Assembly: GCF_003966125.1 (NCBI RefSeq)
Contig: NZ_RXMA01000017.1
Location: 60,041 to 119,725 of the forward strand
DNA from: Azospirillum griseum
GTDB lineage: Bacteria; Pseudomonadota; Alphaproteobacteria; Azospirillales; Azospirillaceae
Direction: 5' to 3'
Length of the DNA stretch: 59,685 nt
The position numbers were made by a program, and so were the translations under genes. Under the pieces are notes generated by a model. It was given only the letters and a program-made list of their open reading frames with translations. It ran no database searches and was not told the origin of the DNA. Shown in pieces: positions 1 through 8,798 of the stretch. The stretch's first letter is position 1; the number at the start of each line of letters is the position of its first letter.

Positions 1-1585
1 CCTGTCCCTCGCCGCGCCGATCCCCGACCTCCCGCGAAATGACGAGGGCCTGTTGGTGAAACTCGATGGCGCGCCGTGTCTCGCCCAAAGCGGCGTGGGC
101 GAGGCCCAGATTGCCGAGGTGGTTGGCGGCGAGGCGGAGGTTGCCCATCTGGCGCGCGGCGGCGGCGGCGACGGTCAGCCAGACGCTCCACTCCCGTTGG
201 TGCAGGCGCAGATCCAGGACATACACCCCGGCGTCGGGCAACTCTGCAGCGACCCGTTGCGCCGTTGGGTTGTGCTCGGCGTGGGCGATGGCCCAGGCGG
301 CGGCGGCGGCGATGTTGCGGGCGTCGGCGTCGTAGCGGGCCAGTCCGGCGGCCACGCCGTCCTGATCGCGCTTATAAAGCTCATTGGCCGCTTCCAACAC
401 CGCCATAAAATGGAGGGCGAAGCGGCCCTGCGCTGTGGCGAGGCGGGCGGGGGTTCCCGGTTCCGGGTCTTCGGCGGGGGCGAACAGGTCACGGGCCAAC
501 GGGCGCATCAGGTCGTGCAGGCGGTAGCGCCGCGTCGGCGCGTCGTGCAGCAGCAGGGAGCGGTTGAGCAGGGTGCTCAGGGGACGGGCGGCGTCCGCGT
601 CCGGGACCTTCCACAGCGCCGCAGCGGCGGCGCGGTCGAAGTCGGCGGGGATGATGGACAGGCTTTGCCAGCGGGCGGCCAGGGCGGGATCCTGTTTGGT
701 CAGGCGGTGCAGGCTGTGGCGGAGGATGGCGGCGACGTTGGAACCGCTGTCGCCGTCGAGGAACAACCGGTGCGGGCGGGTGCCCTCGTCCGCCAATTCG
801 GTGAGGTAGTCGGACAGGGTCAGATCGATGGCGGCGGCCAGCGTGGCCCCGGCGACGCGCAGGGCCAGCGGCAAGCGCCCGCACAACTCGGCCAAGCGGG
901 TCCACTGGTCCTCCGTCCCCGTCGCATCGGGGGCAAGGGTGCGCAGCAGGGCCACCGAATCGGCCAGCGGCAGCAGGCCGAGCGTCAACGGCCTTGGGCA
1001 TCCCGGCGGCTGCACCAGCGTGCGCGCGGTGATGAGCGCGCCGCAGTGGGGTGGCGGGATCAGGTCGCGGATTTGATCGGTGTCGGCGGCGTTGTCCAGC
1101 AGGATCAGGGCCTTTTTGCCGGACAGCGTGGCGCGGTAGATGGCGCGGGCCTGGGCCGGATCGGTCAGGGCCGGGGTTTCCGGGTGAAAGGCGCGGATGA
1201 CGTGCATCATCGCGTCCAGCGGGGCGGTGGGCGCGCCCACGCCATGGCCGTTGAGATCGACGACGATCTGCCGGTCGTAGCGGTGGGTCAGACGTTGGGC
1301 GGCGTGCTGGGCCAGCGTGGTCTTGCCCACCCCGCCCATGCCCTGCACCGCCGCAATCACCACCGTCGCGCCGCCGTCCTTGTCCAACGCCGCCGTCAGC
1401 GTCGCCAACTCCGCATCCCGCCCAACAAACTCCGGCAAATCCCCCGGCAGTTGCTGAAACGCGGTGGGCGGGACCGGTGGGGCGGGGAGGTGGATCGTCG
1501 GGTTGATGACGGCGTTGGGGGCATCCCCGTTGATGGCAACGGCCCCCGGAGCGCTTGCCGTTGTCTGATCTCCGGGGAGCGTCAT
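1..1585 (-). CDS. NB-ARC / TPR STAND ATPase (3' end outside window)
   Basis: A 528-codon open frame starts at the ATG ending at 1585 and leaves the window still open, so the C-terminus is missing. Residues 1-50 are a linker holding the motif APGAVAINGD. Residues about 50-330 form an NB-ARC NTPase: P-loop GMGGVGKTT (82-90), Walker B ALILLDNAAD (159-168), sensor-like LITART, the GLPL-type motif CGRLPLAL, and an MHD-like YRLHDLMRPLAR. TPR-like helices follow, for example LGNLGLAHAALGETRRAIEF. This is the architecture of STAND signal-transduction ATPases, which sense a ligand through repeats and oligomerise. No DNA-binding SARP domain precedes the ATPase, so it is not an AfsR-type activator. Its start overlaps the stop of the 134-residue gene upstream (ATGA), implying translational coupling. 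A role in antiphage or stress response is inference. Confidence 0.9.
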   Translation of the reverse strand, partial: MTLPGDQTTASAPGAVAINGDAPNAVINPTIHLPAPPVPPTAFQQLPGDLPEFVGRDAELATLTAALDKDGGATVVIAAVQGMGGVGKTTLAQHAAQRLTHRYDRQIVVDLNGHGVGAPTAPLDAMMHVIRAFHPETPALTDPAQARAIYRATLSGKKALILLDNAADTDQIRDLIPPPHCGALITARTLVQPPGCPRPLTLGLLPLADSVALLRTLAPDATGTEDQWTRLAELCGRLPLALRVAGATLAAAIDLTLSDYLTELADEGTRPHRLFLDGDSGSNVAAILRHSLHRLTKQDPALAARWQSLSIIPADFDRAAAAALWKVPDADAARPLSTLLNRSLLLHDAPTRRYRLHDLMRPLARDLFAPAEDPEPGTPARLATAQGRFALHFMAVLEAANELYKRDQDGVAAGLARYDADARNIAAAAAWAIAHAEHNPTAQRVAAELPDAGVYVLDLRLHQREWSVWLTVAAAAARQMGNLRLAANHLGNLGLAHAALGETRRAIEFHQQALVISREVGDRRGEGQ

Positions 1586-1986
1586 TTCTTTTCCAGTCTG
1601 GTGGAGATCCGCGCACCATTCGCGTTGCCGCCAATCGCCACGGCCCCCGCGCCCGATGCGATGACCGTGTTGCCGCCCGTGCCGTCGGCCAACGCGGCGG
1701 CGACCTTTTCCAACAGGTCAGCGTTTCGTTTCAGCAGGCCGGTGATGGCGTCGTCGAGTTCGTTGCGGGCGTCATCGTCATCGGGCGTCGCCGCGAGTTG
1801 CTTGGCCTTTGCCACAACACTGTCGCCTTTGGGCGCGCCGCTCAACAGCGCCCAAATCGTCTTTCCCCGCTCAAAGGTGGCGGCAACAGCGGTTTTGCCG
1901 ATTTCCTTCGCGCCGCCATCCAGAATGGCGGGCAGCAGCGGTGACAACAGAGCGGTGACTTGAGTGGCGGTGGTGACGGCGTCCAT
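1582..1986 (-). CDS. Small helical partner of the STAND ATPase (unknown function)
   Basis: This 134-residue protein starts at ATG 1986, with GGGGA about 10 bases upstream. An in-frame longer start at 2073 would add a region that runs into the trxA terminator, so it was not used. The N-terminal ~100 residues look helical and amphipathic (TQVTALLSPLLPAILDGGAKEI and a later LLKRNADLLEKVAAALAD). The tail is glycine-rich: NTVIASGAGAVAIGGNANGA. Tails of this AVAIGGN type occur in bacterial proteins associated with STAND NTPases and TIR or NACHT proteins. The stop codon overlaps the start of the NB-ARC gene, so the two are surely one operon. Adaptor, effector-associated or inhibitor functions are all possible; none is shown by sequence. 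Confidence 0.75.
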   Translation of the reverse strand: MDAVTTATQVTALLSPLLPAILDGGAKEIGKTAVAATFERGKTIWALLSGAPKGDSVVAKAKQLAATPDDDDARNELDDAITGLLKRNADLLEKVAAALADGTGGNTVIASGAGAVAIGGNANGARISTRLEKK

Positions 1987-2067
1987 GTCGGCGTTTCCCC
2001 TGCGGTTTTTACCCGTATGGGTGGAAGCGTAGCAAAGGCATGCGGCGAAATGGAGAGAAAAATGCCC

Positions 2068-2102
2068 AAACAAAAACCCCGCCGCTGTGGAGCGACGGGG
2101 TT
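2068..2102 (-). terminator. Rho-independent terminator of trxA
   Basis: AACCCCG and CGGGGTT pair around an inner CGCT/AGCG step with one mismatch and a GTGG loop (2075-2102). On the minus strand the stem is followed by a T-rich tract (TTTTTGTTTG). It lies 28 bases past the trxA stop and separates trxA from the STAND pair downstream on the same strand. Confidence 0.85.
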
Positions 2103-2130
2103 GTTTGACCCGCAGGGATGCGGATGGGTG

Positions 2131-2454
2131 TTACAGCGAGGATTCGACCCACTGGAACAGGGCGCTCTTGGGCAGGGCACCGATCTTGGTGGCGGCGACG
2201 TTGCCATCCTTGAACAGCATCAGGGTGGGGATGCCGCGCACGCCGTATTTGGTCGGGGTGGTGGGGTTCTCGTCGATGTTCAGCTTCACGACGGTCACGC
2301 GATTGGTCATTTCGGCGGCCAGCTCGTCCAGCGCCGGGGCGATCATCTTGCAGGGTCCACACCATTCCGCCCAGAAATCGACCAGGACCGGACCCGCCGC
2401 CTGCAGAACGTCCCGCTCGAAGCTCGCGTCCGTAACCTTGATGGTGCTGCTCAT
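2131..2454 (-). CDS. trxA: Thioredoxin TrxA
   Basis: This is a 107-residue cytosolic protein-disulfide reductase. The active site WCGPC sits in [14 protein letters not shown] and the cis-proline loop is GIPTLMLF. Length and spacing are those of thioredoxin 1 (108 residues in E. coli). It lies downstream of addA, a common alphaproteobacterial neighbour, with a 156-base gap that leaves room for its own promoter. A clear terminator follows. Nothing is odd. Confidence 0.98.
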   Translation of the reverse strand: MSSTIKVTDASFERDVLQAAGPVLVDFWAEWCGPCKMIAPALDELAAEMTNRVTVVKLNIDENPTTPTKYGVRGIPTLMLFKDGNVAATKIGALPKSALFQWVESSL

Positions 2455-2610
2455 GTGACCTCGTGCCTGAATTCAGGGGGGATGCGAACGCGCGGGCGCG
2501 CCGCAGACCATCCACCCCTGTCTGTGGAATTGAGCAAAATGTAGGGTGTACCGCCGGTCCCGGTCAAGTCACCCCATCGGGTCCGGTCCTGCCCCCACCC
2601 GGTCGGCCCC

Positions 2611-5600
2611 CTATTCCACCCCCGTTGGCGGGGCGAAATCAATGGCGTCGAGCAGGGCGGCGGGCAGCTCCATGATGAACGGCCCGTCGGTCCACAGCAG
2701 GGCGCAGCGGATGGTTTTGCCGGGGTAAATCGCGGTGAGTGCGGCGCGGTAGGCGGCCATCTGGCGGCGGTAAACCGATGGAACATCGTCCAAAACGCGC
2801 GGCGGCGGGCGGTTGGTCTTGTAATCGACGATCCAGACCTCCGCCCCGCGCACGGCCAGCCGGTCGATCCGCCCGGCCAGCGCGCGGCCCTGGACGACGC
2901 CGACCAACGGAACCTCCGCCTTCGATCCCGCGCCGAACAGATGCGCGAAGTCCGCATGGCTCAACACCGCCAGCGTCTCCGCCGCGATGGCCTCGCGCTC
3001 CTCCGCCGTCAGCTTGTGCGCCGGGCGGTCGAGGAAGCGGCGGCAGGCGTCCGCGCGCGCGCCGGGGTCAAGGTCGGGCAGCGTCTGCAACAGCCGGTGG
3101 ACCAGCAGCCCGCGCTTGAACCGCTGGCCGTCGTCGGTCCCCAGCGGGGAGCGCACCGCCGGTTCCTCCCCATCCGGGCGGGACGGGGTGAGCGGGCGCG
3201 AGGGTTCGGGTTCGGTCGGGGCGGGGGCGGTCAGCCAGACCGGGGTTCCGGGATCGGCGGCGGCGCTGGCGTCGGGCGCGGGAACGGGCGGGGTCGCGGT
3301 CTGCGGCCCGGTCAACCGCCAGCCCTCCCCGGCCCAGCCCGCCGGATCCAGCCCGGTGGCGTCGAAGGCCAGCGGCTGGGCGATGCGGCGCAGGGCGGCT
3401 TCGACCAGCCGGTACCAGCAATCCTCCGGCGGTTCACGGCGGCCCTGATAACCGCAGACATACAGCCGGTCCTCCGCGCGGGTCAGCGCGACGTAAAGGA
3501 GGCGGCGGTATTCCTGATCGCGCCGCCGGTTGGCCCGCGCCCGCGCCTGGGCGCTCTGCCCATCCTCCTGCGCGCGGCGGGCGGCGAAGAGGGGAACCGG
3601 GCAATCGGCGTCCGGCCACAGGATCGCCGGGCTTTGCGTCGGGCTGCCCATGGTGTCGGGCAGGAAGACGATGGGGGCCTGCAAGCCCTTGGACCCATGG
3701 ACGGTCATGATCCGCACCACGCCGCCGCTCTGCTCCTGCTCGCGCTTGATCTCGGCGTCGCTGGCCGCCATCCAGGCCAGGAAATTTTGCAGGGAGGGCG
3801 GCTCGGTCCGTTCAAAGGCCAGGCAGGCGGCCAGCAACTCGTCCAACGGATCCTGCGCGTCCGGCCCCAGCCGTTTCAGGATGGCGCGGCGGCCCGACCG
3901 GGTGTCGGCCGGGCAGGGGCGGTTCAGCAGACCGGCGAACAGCTCATACGGGGCGGAAAAGTCGGTGCGCGCCAGCAGATCGCCCAGATAACGGCGGGCC
4001 GGGCGAAAGGCGGGGTCATGCTCCGCCCGCGCCACCAGCGCCCGCCACAGCGTGCCGCGTCGGCCGTTCGGCATCGACACTTGGGCCAGCGTGAACAGCT
4101 CCTCCTCGGTCAGGCCGATCAGCGGGCCTTTCAGCAGGGTGGCGAGCGTCAGATCGTCGTCGGGCAGCAACAGGAAATCGGCCAGCGCCAGCGCGTCCAT
4201 CACCGCCAATTGCTGGGTCAGCACCATGCGGTCGACCCCGGCCACCGGCACGCCGCGTTCCTTCAGCGCCCGCACCAGTTCGGTGACGAAATCGGTGCGG
4301 CGGCGGACCAGCACCATGATGTCGCCGGGCTGGATGGCGCGGCCCTTGGCCGCCAGCCGTTCGCCGCGCGCCAGCCAATCGGCCACGGTGGCGGCCAGCA
4401 CGGCGGCGAGCCGGGCCGACGGCGAATCGGCGGTTTCGCGCTCCACCGGCGGCGACCATGGCGCGCTGTCCACCGCATCGGCGGGCTTGACCGGCGGCCA
4501 CAGCTCCACCAAGCCGCCCTGGCCCTTGCGGAAGGCGTGGTGGCGGATGACCGGGGCGGCGTCCGACGCCACGCCGTCGCGCGCGGTGTCGAGCGCGAAG
4601 ACGGCGTCCACCGCGTCGAGCACGGCGGCGGTGGAGCGGAAGGACACGTCGAGATCGACCGACGCCCACAGCCGTTCCGACGCCTCCGCCTGCGCCTGGA
4701 AATGGCGGCGCATCCGGTTGAATTCGGCGGGATCGGCGCGCTGGAAGCTGAAGATCGACTGTTTCTCGTCGCCCACCGCGAAGACGGTGCGCAGCGTGCC
4801 GTCCGCCGCCCGCGCGTCCACCCCGGCGAAAAACTCGTCGGCCAGCGCCTCCACGATGCGCCATTGCTCCGGGTTGGTGTCCTGCGCCTCGTCGATCAGG
4901 ATGTGATCCAGGCCGCCGTCGAGCTTGTAGAGCACCCAGGGCGTGGCGGGCGGTTGCCCCTGCTCGCCGTGCAGCAGGCGGTTGGCCGACAGGATGAGGT
5001 CGTCGTAATCGAGCAACGCCCGCCCGGCCTTGCGCGCGCGGTAGGCGTCGAGCATGGCGTCGCCCAGCGTCAGCAGCGCGGCGGTGGCGGCGGCCACCCC
5101 GGCGGCGCGCACCCGCTCGCCCACCATCACCAGCCGTTCGGCCTCCGCCAGCAGATCAGCGGGGGCCTGGGGGGCGGACGCGGCGGCCTTTTTGGTGATG
5201 AGGGTTTTGCGCGGCGTGCCTTCCGCCGTCAGGAACAGCTTTTGATAGGCGTCGAACCCGGCAACGCGGCGGGGGTGATCGGCGTCGAGCCAGCGTTGCA
5301 GGGCGATGCCGCGCTCCTGGTCGGTGGCGCTGCCGCTGGCGAGCGCGGCGCAGGCGGCGCGCAGGGCGGGTTCGTCGGCTGTGGCGTCGTCGCTTCCGCT
5401 GGCGCAGGCCGCCGCGATCAGGGCGGTTTCGCTGGTGCCGGGGGCCACCTCCAACCGGCGGTAAACCGCCTCGATCAGCCCGTCCAGCCCGGAAAAGGCG
5501 GTGGTCAGGCGCTGGATCTGGCCGCGCTCGGCGGTCAGGGTGGCGAGCAGGCCGGCGAAATCCTCCGCGTTCAGCTCGGCGGTCAGGCGGGTCATCGCCC

Positions 5601-6177
5601 GGCCCAGCGCGCTGTCGGGGGCCTGCCGCCCGGCGTGGAGCACGGCGTCGCGCGCCTCCACCAGCAGGGCCGAGGCGGTGCGGTCGTCCATCACCTCGAA
5701 ATGCGGGGCGAGCCGGGCCTCCAGCGGGAAGCGGCGCAGCAGCGATTGGCAAAAGGCGTGGATGGTCTGGATCTTCATCCCGCCCGGGCAATCGACCACC
5801 TGGGCGAACAGGCGGCGGGCGTTGATCCGGGTTTCGCGGCTGGGCCGCTCCCCGCACAGCTTGGCGAGCTGGTCCTCCAGCGCGTCGTCGGGCAGGGTCG
5901 CCCAATCGCCCAGCGTGCGGTTCACCCGGTTGGCCATCTCCGCCGCCGCCGCCTTGGTGAAGGTCAGGCAGAGGATGCGGGCGGGCGGGGTTCCGGCCAG
6001 CATCAACCGCAGCACCCGGTCGGTCAGGACCTTGGTCTTCCCCGATCCCGCCGACGCCCCCACCCACACCGACGCGCCGGGGTTGGACGCCCGCAACTGC
6101 GCGACGTTGGGGTCGGGCGGCAGGCTGCGGGCAGGGTCGGGGGCGGGGGTGTCGGGCGGGGAGGCGGGGGCCGTCAT
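2611..6177 (-). CDS. addA: Double-strand break repair helicase-nuclease AddA
   Basis: At 1188 residues this matches alphaproteobacterial AddA, the UvrD-type helicase plus nuclease subunit of the RecBCD-like AddAB enzyme. Visible motifs are Walker A GASAGSGKT (40-48), motif Ia LTFTKAAAAEM, DEAQD (429-433), GDEKQSIFSFQRADP, the VHGSKGLQAPIVFLP motif V/VI region, YVALTRAEDRLYV, and the PD-(D/E)XK nuclease core WIVDYKTN (DYKTN at 1118-1122). The start at 6177 overlaps the TGA of the upstream DUF2239 gene (TGATG). A longer in-frame start at 6480 would lie inside that gene. The partner addB, normally immediately upstream, is not in this window. Confidence 0.96.
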   Translation of the reverse strand: MTAPASPPDTPAPDPARSLPPDPNVAQLRASNPGASVWVGASAGSGKTKVLTDRVLRLMLAGTPPARILCLTFTKAAAAEMANRVNRTLGDWATLPDDALEDQLAKLCGERPSRETRINARRLFAQVVDCPGGMKIQTIHAFCQSLLRRFPLEARLAPHFEVMDDRTASALLVEARDAVLHAGRQAPDSALGRAMTRLTAELNAEDFAGLLATLTAERGQIQRLTTAFSGLDGLIEAVYRRLEVAPGTSETALIAAACASGSDDATADEPALRAACAALASGSATDQERGIALQRWLDADHPRRVAGFDAYQKLFLTAEGTPRKTLITKKAAASAPQAPADLLAEAERLVMVGERVRAAGVAAATAALLTLGDAMLDAYRARKAGRALLDYDDLILSANRLLHGEQGQPPATPWVLYKLDGGLDHILIDEAQDTNPEQWRIVEALADEFFAGVDARAADGTLRTVFAVGDEKQSIFSFQRADPAEFNRMRRHFQAQAEASERLWASVDLDVSFRSTAAVLDAVDAVFALDTARDGVASDAAPVIRHHAFRKGQGGLVELWPPVKPADAVDSAPWSPPVERETADSPSARLAAVLAATVADWLARGERLAAKGRAIQPGDIMVLVRRRTDFVTELVRALKERGVPVAGVDRMVLTQQLAVMDALALADFLLLPDDDLTLATLLKGPLIGLTEEELFTLAQVSMPNGRRGTLWRALVARAEHDPAFRPARRYLGDLLARTDFSAPYELFAGLLNRPCPADTRSGRRAILKRLGPDAQDPLDELLAACLAFERTEPPSLQNFLAWMAASDAEIKREQEQSGGVVRIMTVHGSKGLQAPIVFLPDTMGSPTQSPAILWPDADCPVPLFAARRAQEDGQSAQARARANRRRDQEYRRLLYVALTRAEDRLYVCGYQGRREPPEDCWYRLVEAALRRIAQPLAFDATGLDPAGWAGEGWRLTGPQTATPPVPAPDASAAADPGTPVWLTAPAPTEPEPSRPLTPSRPDGEEPAVRSPLGTDDGQRFKRGLLVHRLLQTLPDLDPGARADACRRFLDRPAHKLTAEEREAIAAETLAVLSHADFAHLFGAGSKAEVPLVGVVQGRALAGRIDRLAVRGAEVWIVDYKTNRPPPRVLDDVPSVYRRQMAAYRAALTAIYPGKTIRCALLWTDGPFIMELPAALLDAIDFAPPTGVE

Positions 6178-6848
6178 CACGCCGCCTGGGTCGCGGTGTC
6201 CCCACCGGTCAGGGTGGCGGCCAGCGCGGCGGTGTGGGCGCGGATGTCGTCCGGCCAGGGCTGGATCAGCGCGGTGAAGCGGTCGGCGTCCTGGGCGAAC
6301 AGGGCGCGCGTGGCCTCCTCGTAATTCGGCAGGTCGCCCGCCATCACGGTCATGAAGCGGTGGACGGCGTCGAGCGCGCGGCGGGCGCGGTCCTTGTCCT
6401 GGCTGGCGCGCTTGGCCTCCTCCACCAGCTTGCGCAGCGTCACCGACGCCCCGCCGGGTTGGGTGGCGAGCCAATCCCAATGGCGCGGCAGCAACGTCAC
6501 CTCGCGCGACACCACGCCCAGCTTGGGGCGGCCCGGCCCGTTCTTGCGCGCGGCCTCCACCGGGGCGGGTTGCGGCAGGCGGGCCAGCACCTCGTCCAGG
6601 CTGCCGCGCAGGTCCAGCTCGACCCGCGCGCTGGTCGCGGCCTCGAACACCAGGATCGGGGCGGTGTCGCCGCCGTCGCTGTGCGCCTTGACCGCGCGGG
6701 CCAGCGTGGCCAGCGGCCCCATCGCGATGCGGCGGGACCCGGCGAAGGCGATGCAGGGGGTGGTGGGGGACAGGGCGGCGGGGCTGGCGGCGGCTCCGGT
6801 CGGGCTGATGGACGGGCTGTCGCTGGCGGACGGGTCGCGGCGGGTCAC
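6177..6848 (-). CDS. DUF2239 family protein
   Basis: This 223-residue protein matches the DUF2239 pattern. It has an N-terminal CIAFAGSRRIAMGPLATLAR block, an LVFEAATSARVELDLRG block, then the diagnostic GRPKLGVVSREVTLLPRHWD and a C-terminal helical block (FMTVMAGDLPNYEEATRALF). No catalytic motif is recognised and the family has no established function. PRHWDWLATQPGGASVTLRK resembles a ribbon or helix DNA-binding surface, but that is only an impression. Its stop overlaps the addA start, so it sits where addB would be expected and is probably cotranscribed with addA. Confidence 0.85.
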   Translation of the reverse strand: MTRRDPSASDSPSISPTGAAASPAALSPTTPCIAFAGSRRIAMGPLATLARAVKAHSDGGDTAPILVFEAATSARVELDLRGSLDEVLARLPQPAPVEAARKNGPGRPKLGVVSREVTLLPRHWDWLATQPGGASVTLRKLVEEAKRASQDKDRARRALDAVHRFMTVMAGDLPNYEEATRALFAQDADRFTALIQPWPDDIRAHTAALAATLTGGDTATQAA

Positions 6849-6940
6849 GGGGATGGGTCTCCTGGTCCTCCGGGAAGCGGAGGGCGGCGGGCGTGGTTTA
6901 GCCTGTTTGGTGAAGAAACGTCAATAACGCCGGGGTAAAA

Positions 6941-7474
6941 TCACTCAATTTTTTCGCCGGGGTAGGTCCCCCAGAACTCCGACCGTTGCAACCAGCCGCG
7001 ATAGCCCTTGATGTCGATCTCGCACCAATCGCCCTGGCACTTCTTCAGGGAACCGATGACGCCGACCTCGGCCCGCGCGATCACGCTGGCGTCGCTTTGC
7101 GGGTGCTTGCGCAGGGAACGGACCTGCCCGGTGACGAGCGCGCCGCGCCGCCCGGCCAGCGCGCTTTGGTGGACCCAGCCCTCGGCCCCCTCCCAATCGC
7201 GGATGCGCCGCCAGGTGTCGAACTCCTGGATGATTTCCACCGGCATGTCCTTGCGGGTGAACACCCAGTCGATGGGGTAGCTGCCGTTGGGGCCGGAGCG
7301 CAGATTGACCTCGCCCACGCGCAGGGTGACGAAGCGCGGGATCGGCAGGCCCGACGCGTGGGTCGGATCCTTTTCCTTGCGCGGTTCGGCGGCGTGGACC
7401 CCTCCGGCGCTCCCAATCAATCCAACCCCGAACATCAGGGCCAACGCGACGGAGGCGAAGCGGCGAGCGAGCAT
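6941..7474 (-). CDS. Exported bacterial SH3-domain protein
   Basis: The protein has 177 residues from the ATG at 7474, chosen because it opens directly with a signal peptide (MLARRFASVALALMFGVGLI, ending near VHAAEP). An earlier in-frame start would add about 67 low-complexity residues. Two SH3-like repeats follow: RVGEVNLRSGPNGSYPIDWV with WVHQSALAG, then LRKHPQSDASVIARAEVGVI with YRGWLQRSEFWGTYPGE. The family is periplasmic and is often linked to peptidoglycan or envelope sensing, without enzymatic activity. It is divergent from the 2-hydroxyacid dehydrogenase gene across a 233-base spacer. Confidence 0.88.
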   Translation of the reverse strand: MLARRFASVALALMFGVGLIGSAGGVHAAEPRKEKDPTHASGLPIPRFVTLRVGEVNLRSGPNGSYPIDWVFTRKDMPVEIIQEFDTWRRIRDWEGAEGWVHQSALAGRRGALVTGQVRSLRKHPQSDASVIARAEVGVIGSLKKCQGDWCEIDIKGYRGWLQRSEFWGTYPGEKIE

Positions 7475-7707
7475 GGAGGCACCGGGGCGGAAACGGGTTG
7501 GCGAGTCGGGCGGATCGGCTGGACCTTGCGCCGCACTATAGGGAGGCGGACTCGTCCGGGGCAAGGCTCGCGGTGGTGTCGGGGCGGTGTTGGAGCGGTC
7601 ATTCGTCACAGCGATCTGGACAGTGAAACAACCGCTTGGTATGGCAACCGCTGGCCGTCGCGCGCGCCCGCGCATGGCGATGGAAGGTTAGGGGAGGCAC
7701 CAGCTCG

Positions 7708-8697
7708 ATGACCGACAAGAAAAAGCCGCTCGTCGTCGTTACCCGCAAGCTGCCGGACGTCGTCGAAACCCGGATGATGGAGCTGTTCGACACCCGTCTG
7801 AACCCGGACGACACGCCCCTGTCCGCCGCCCAGCTGGCCGACGCCGTGGCCAACGCCGACGTGCTGGTCCCCACCGTCACCGACCGCATCGACCGCGAGC
7901 TGTTGGACAAGGCCGGGCCGCGCCTGCGCCTGATCGCCTCCTTTGGCACCGGCGTCGATCACATCGACCTGAAAGCGGCGCGGGAGCGCGGCATTGTCGT
8001 CACCAACACGCCCGGCGTGTTGACCGAGGACACCGCCGACATGACCATGGCGCTGCTGCTGGCCACCGCGCGGCGCGTGGCCGAGGGCGAACGGCTGGTG
8101 CGCTCGGGCCAATGGACCGGCTGGGGGCCGACGACCATGCTGGGCCACCGGATTTCCGGCAAGCGGCTGGGCATTCTCGGCATGGGCCGCATCGGGCAGG
8201 CGCTGGCGCGCCGGGCGCGGGCCTTTGGCATGTCGATCCACTACCACAACCGCCGCCGCGTGCATCCCGAACTGGAACAGGAGCTGGAGGCCACCTATTG
8301 GGCCAGCCTGGACCAGATGCTGGCGCGGATGGACATCGTGTCGATCAACTGCCCGCACACCCCGGCCACCTATCATCTGCTGTCGGAACGCCGCCTGAAG
8401 CTGCTGCGCCCGCACTGCTACATCGTCAACACCTCGCGCGGGGAGGTGATCGACGAGGTCGCCCTGACCCGGATGCTGTCCAAGGGCGAGATCGCCGGGG
8501 CCGGGCTGGACGTGTTCGAGCATGAACCGGCGGTCAACCCCAAGCTGCTGCGGCTGGACAACGTCGTCCTGCTGCCGCACATGGGATCGGCCACCATCGA
8601 GGGCCGCATCGACATGGGCGAGAAGGTCGTCATCAACATCAAGACCTTCATCGACGGCCACACCCCGCCCGACCGCGTGCTGGAAACCCTGCTGTAA
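7708..8697 (+). CDS. D-2-hydroxyacid dehydrogenase (glyoxylate/hydroxypyruvate reductase type)
   Basis: The gene encodes a 329-residue NAD(P)-dependent dehydrogenase that interconverts 2-oxoacids and D-2-hydroxyacids, close to GyaR/glycerate dehydrogenases. Visible are the substrate loop ASFGTGVDHID, nucleotide motif GMGRIGQALARRA followed by basic residues NRRR (suggesting NADP tolerance), catalytic Arg in VNTSRGEVID, Glu in GLDVFEHEP and His in LLPHMGSAT. ATG 7708 has a good GGGGAGG site 9 bases upstream; the open frame begins earlier at 7636 without one. It converges on the acyl-CoA dehydrogenase gene. Confidence 0.93.
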   Translation: MTDKKKPLVVVTRKLPDVVETRMMELFDTRLNPDDTPLSAAQLADAVANADVLVPTVTDRIDRELLDKAGPRLRLIASFGTGVDHIDLKAARERGIVVTNTPGVLTEDTADMTMALLLATARRVAEGERLVRSGQWTGWGPTTMLGHRISGKRLGILGMGRIGQALARRARAFGMSIHYHNRRRVHPELEQELEATYWASLDQMLARMDIVSINCPHTPATYHLLSERRLKLLRPHCYIVNTSRGEVIDEVALTRMLSKGEIAGAGLDVFEHEPAVNPKLLRLDNVVLLPHMGSATIEGRIDMGEKVVINIKTFIDGHTPPDRVLETLL

Positions 8698-8743
8698 GCG
8701 GCGGCGGGTTCAAGCAACAGAACCAGCCAACGAAGCCAATCAA

Positions 8744-8788
8744 CGAAACGCCCCTTTCCCCGCCGCTGACGGGGGACGGGGCGTTTCG
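8744..8788. terminator. Bidirectional hairpin between convergent genes
   Basis: CGAAACGCCCC (8744-8754) pairs perfectly with GGGGCGTTTCG (8778-8788), with a nested CCCCG/CGGGG stem in the loop. It sits between the stops of the dehydrogenase at 8697 and the acyl-CoA dehydrogenase at 8799. No real U-tract follows on either strand, so termination efficiency is uncertain. Confidence 0.7.
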
Positions 8789-8798
8789 CTGTCCACCT

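Noticed and set aside
53..1963. Plus-strand 636-codon open frame
   Set aside because: It is the mirror of the NB-ARC gene: low-complexity Gly/Arg/Gln translation without domains, while the minus-strand frame has P-loop, GLPL and TPR motifs.
2941..6324. Plus-strand 1127-codon open frame
   Set aside because: Antisense shadow of addA created by high G+C third positions; composition is Gly/Gln/Arg-rich with no family pattern.
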